Source: Tannerella sp.
Lineage (GTDB): Bacteria; Bacteroidota; Bacteroidia; Bacteroidales; Tannerellaceae
Assembly (NCBI GenBank): GCA_031275525.1
Contig: JAISOP010000176.1
Location: 1 to 6,984 of the forward strand
Direction of reading: 5' to 3'
Length of the DNA: 6,984 nt
Shown here: positions 5,424 through 6,984 of the stretch, piece after piece
Layout of the letters: each line of letters opens with the position of its first letter
How positions within the stretch are numbered: the first letter of the stretch is position 1
The notes under the pieces: generated by a model
Told to the model about the DNA's origin: nothing
Databases searched by the model: none
Seen by the model: only the letters and a program-made list of their open reading frames with translations
Made by a program: the position numbers and the translations under genes

Positions 5424-5816
5424 TTAGGATTTGGGAATCACGTTCCCTCTGATCGTCAGTGTATAGCTGCCGGAACTTCCGTTACTGTAGATACTGACCG
5501 GTTTGGCAAACTTGTTCGGCCGCCCTTTCGGATCGTAGGTAACCTTCACCTCGCCGGTTTTACCCGGAGCAATCGGTTCTTTCGTCCATTCGGGCGTCGT
5601 ACAGCCGCACGAAGCCACTACTTTGGATATGACCAGCGGCAATTCGCCGTTGTTGAGGATGGTAAATGTATGGGATACCGGGCCGCCGTCCTCGTTAATA
5701 TCTCCAAAGTCATACGTTGTACTGTCTATCACTGTGATAGACGCTTCCTTCTGTTGCGCATAGACCATTCCGGAAGTCAGTAAAATGGCCGTCAATACAA
5801 ATAAAACACGTTTCAT
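5424..5816 (-). CDS. short secreted DUF1573-family protein
   Basis: A 130-residue exported single-domain DUF1573 protein, widespread in Bacteroidetes, with no established function. Residues 1-20 form a clear type I signal peptide (MKRV, hydrophobic core, cleavage after VYA). The mature part is one Ig-like domain: TTYDFGDINEDGG (33-45), HTFTILNNGELPLVISKVVASCGCTTPEW (49-77) with Cys70 and Cys72, and TKEPIAPGKTGEVKVTYDPKGRP (78-100). The CGCT..WTKEPIAPG.TG block is nearly the same as in the next gene, also at DNA level (5571-5616 against 5134-5179), pointing to duplication. The ATG at 5816 has AAGGA five bases upstream and an exact TAnnTTTG element further up, so this is likely the first gene of a DUF1573-DUF1573-meaB transcript. 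The paired cysteines could form a disulfide or bind metal after export; this is inference. Confidence 0.9.
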   Translation of the reverse strand: MKRVLFVLTAILLTSGMVYAQQKEASITVIDSTTYDFGDINEDGGPVSHTFTILNNGELPLVISKVVASCGCTTPEWTKEPIAPGKTGEVKVTYDPKGRPNKFAKPVSIYSNGSSGSYTLTIRGNVIPKS

Positions 5817-5845
5817 ATTATTCCTTATTATAGTTAAAACCGAGG

Positions 5846-5853
5846 CAAAGTTA
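5846..5853 (-). promoter_or_regulatory. TAnnTTTG promoter element of the DUF1573-meaB unit
   Basis: The minus strand reads TAACTTTG, an exact match to the Bacteroidetes -7 consensus, starting three bases after the folA stop. Transcription would begin near 5839, with a leader of about 22 bases that holds the AAGGA ribosome site. It indicates that the downstream genes need not depend on the thyA-folA promoter. No -33 TTTG was found. Confidence 0.6.
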
Positions 5854-5856
5854 GTG

Positions 5857-6381
5857 CTAATTCTTTATGGTTGTATCCGAATCCTCATTATATTTTCTTT
5901 CATAGGAGAAAAAGGTGTGCGCATAGGGGTTTTTTTCGTCCGGAGGAAAGTCCCGGCGAACAGTTTCCGTCCACTCCGCAGCGGTGAAGGGCGGGAAAAA
6001 GGCGTCGGCCTCCGCAAACGTGTGATGTACCCGGGTCAGGTATATTTTCCCGGTAGCCGCCATCGCCTGCCGGTACACGCCGGCGCCGCCGATGATAAAC
6101 ACCTCTTCCTCTCCGTCACAGGCGGTCAGCGCCTCCTGCAACGAATGACAGCATTCACAGCGCTCATAATGCCTGTCGGCGGCGCTGAGGATGATATTCC
6201 TCCGGTTGGGCAGGGCGCCGTTGGGCAAGGATTCAAACGTTTTCCGTCCCATAATTACCGTATGACCGGTTGTGATTTCCTTAAAACGTTTCAGGTCGTG
6301 GGGCAAGTGCCACAGCAATTGTCCGTCTTTCCCGATCGCTCCCTGTTCGTCCACGGCTACAATAATAGAAATGACGCTCAT
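5857..6381 (-). CDS. folA: dihydrofolate reductase
   Basis: This cytoplasmic enzyme reduces dihydrofolate to tetrahydrofolate with NADPH, the step blocked by trimethoprim. The 174-residue product is of usual length. It shows SIIVAVDEQGAIG (5-17), the substrate-site segment LLWHLPHDLKRFK (22-34) with the catalytic acidic residue Asp29, the NADPH-binding IMGRKTFESL (43-52), RRNIILS (60-66), and VFIIGGAGVYRQAM (94-107). C-terminal strands carry TRVHHTFAEADAFFP, and a short polar tail (NEDSDTTIKN) ends it. A Cys-rich spot, CECC (75-78), is unusual but lies in a surface-loop region of the family. The ATG at 6381 gives the standard N-terminus; a TTG two codons earlier is possible but less likely. 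It follows thyA by 24 bases on the same strand, matching its role in recycling the dihydrofolate that ThyA produces. The Shine-Dalgarno is weak. Confidence 0.96.
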   Translation of the reverse strand: MSVISIIVAVDEQGAIGKDGQLLWHLPHDLKRFKEITTGHTVIMGRKTFESLPNGALPNRRNIILSAADRHYERCECCHSLQEALTACDGEEEVFIIGGAGVYRQAMAATGKIYLTRVHHTFAEADAFFPPFTAAEWTETVRRDFPPDEKNPYAHTFFSYERKYNEDSDTTIKN

Positions 6382-6405
6382 AACCAATCTTTGAATTATT
6401 GAATC

Positions 6406-6984
6406 TCACACCGATACATCACCCTTGATATGCGGGTGGGGGTTGTAATTGACCAGTTCGAAGTCTTCGTAGCGGAAATCGAAAATGCTCTTTACGCCGG
6501 GATTGATTTTCATCTGCGGAAGCGGACGCGGCGTTCGCGTCAGTTGTAAGCGTACCTGTTCGAGGTGGTTATTGTAGATATGCGCATCGCCCAGGGTGTG
6601 GATGAAATCGCCTGCTTCCAGTCCGGTCACCTGTGCCGTCATCTGCAACAGCAGCGCATAGGATGCGATATTAAACGGTATGCCCAGAAAAATATCGGCG
6701 CTCCGCTGGTAGAGTTGCAAACTTAGCCGCCTTTCGGCCACGTAGAACTGGAAGATGGCATGGCAGGGCGGGAGGTTCATGTTGGACAAATCGCCCACGT
6801 TCCAGGCGCTGACGATGATACGCCGCGAATCGGGATGATGCTTGATGGTATGAACGGCTTCGCTGATCTGGTCAATGGAACCGCCCTTGTAGTCAGGCCA
6901 GGAACGCCATTGATAACCGTAGATGTGTCCCAGGTCGCCGTGTTCGTCCGCCCATTCGTTCCAGATGCGCACGCCGTGCTGCTG
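6406..6984 (-). CDS. thyA: thymidylate synthase, N-terminus beyond the window
   Basis: ThyA methylates dUMP to dTMP using methylenetetrahydrofolate and releases dihydrofolate. The 192 residues present begin QQHGVRIWNEW and run to the natural end HIKGDVSV; by comparison with the ~264-residue family, about 72 N-terminal residues lie past the right edge, so the true start is not visible. Motifs seen are GHIYGYQWRSWP (19-30), the phosphate-binding SRR (53-55), the nucleophile Cys74 in LPPCHAIFQFYV (71-82), QRSADIFLGIPFNIASYALLL (93-113), and GDAHIYNNHLEQ (132-143), the nucleotide-binding loop. Everything needed for catalysis in this part is intact. It is the first visible gene of the minus-strand run and sits 24 bases before folA, making a dTMP-synthesis pair. 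Its promoter would lie outside the window. Confidence 0.97.
   Translation of the reverse strand, partial: QQHGVRIWNEWADEHGDLGHIYGYQWRSWPDYKGGSIDQISEAVHTIKHHPDSRRIIVSAWNVGDLSNMNLPPCHAIFQFYVAERRLSLQLYQRSADIFLGIPFNIASYALLLQMTAQVTGLEAGDFIHTLGDAHIYNNHLEQVRLQLTRTPRPLPQMKINPGVKSIFDFRYEDFELVNYNPHPHIKGDVSV

Overview
The window reads as a chromosomal segment of a Bacteroidota bacterium, most likely order Bacteroidales (Bacteroides/Parabacteroides/Tannerella-like). The grounds are exact TAnnTTTG elements (the -7 element typical of Bacteroidetes promoters) directly upstream of three genes, weak or absent Shine-Dalgarno sequences before several genes, and protein types typical of the group: DUF1573 periplasmic proteins, a Bacteroidetes-style MeaB, and a small LWNWL/FWQALG membrane protein beside an ECF sigma factor. 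I cannot name the species. Most of the window is core metabolism. No CRISPR array, phage gene, intact insertion sequence, tRNA or rRNA was seen.

Layout. 1-410 has no confident gene. It holds two inverted-repeat hairpins just past the sigma gene and, at the left edge, a possible start of a minus-strand gene. 411-1347 is a minus-strand two-gene unit: a His-rich two-helix membrane protein whose stop overlaps the start of an ECF sigma factor. Divergently, 1464-1808 (+) encodes a SUI1/YciH-type translation factor. 1809-2189 is a 381-bp gap with the most structured DNA of the window: three tandem 23-24 bp palindromic units closed by an outer stem, then a 14-bp perfect inverted repeat, then the promoter of pfkA. 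2190-3173 (+) is an ATP-dependent 6-phosphofructokinase. It converges with a minus-strand run: thyA (partial, off the right edge), folA, a short DUF1573 protein, a long DUF1573 protein, and meaB.

How the genes fit together. ThyA makes dTMP and releases dihydrofolate, which FolA recycles to tetrahydrofolate, so thyA-folA is a functional pair. A TAnnTTTG element just after folA suggests that the DUF1573-DUF1573-meaB unit also has its own promoter. MeaB is the GTPase chaperone of B12-dependent methylmalonyl-CoA mutase, used in succinate/propionate metabolism; its start overlaps the stop of the long DUF1573 gene by 4 bases. The best candidates for something undescribed are the multi-hairpin element upstream of pfkA and the sigma factor/His-rich membrane protein pair, which could be a small metal- or envelope-responsive switch. 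Both functions are inference.
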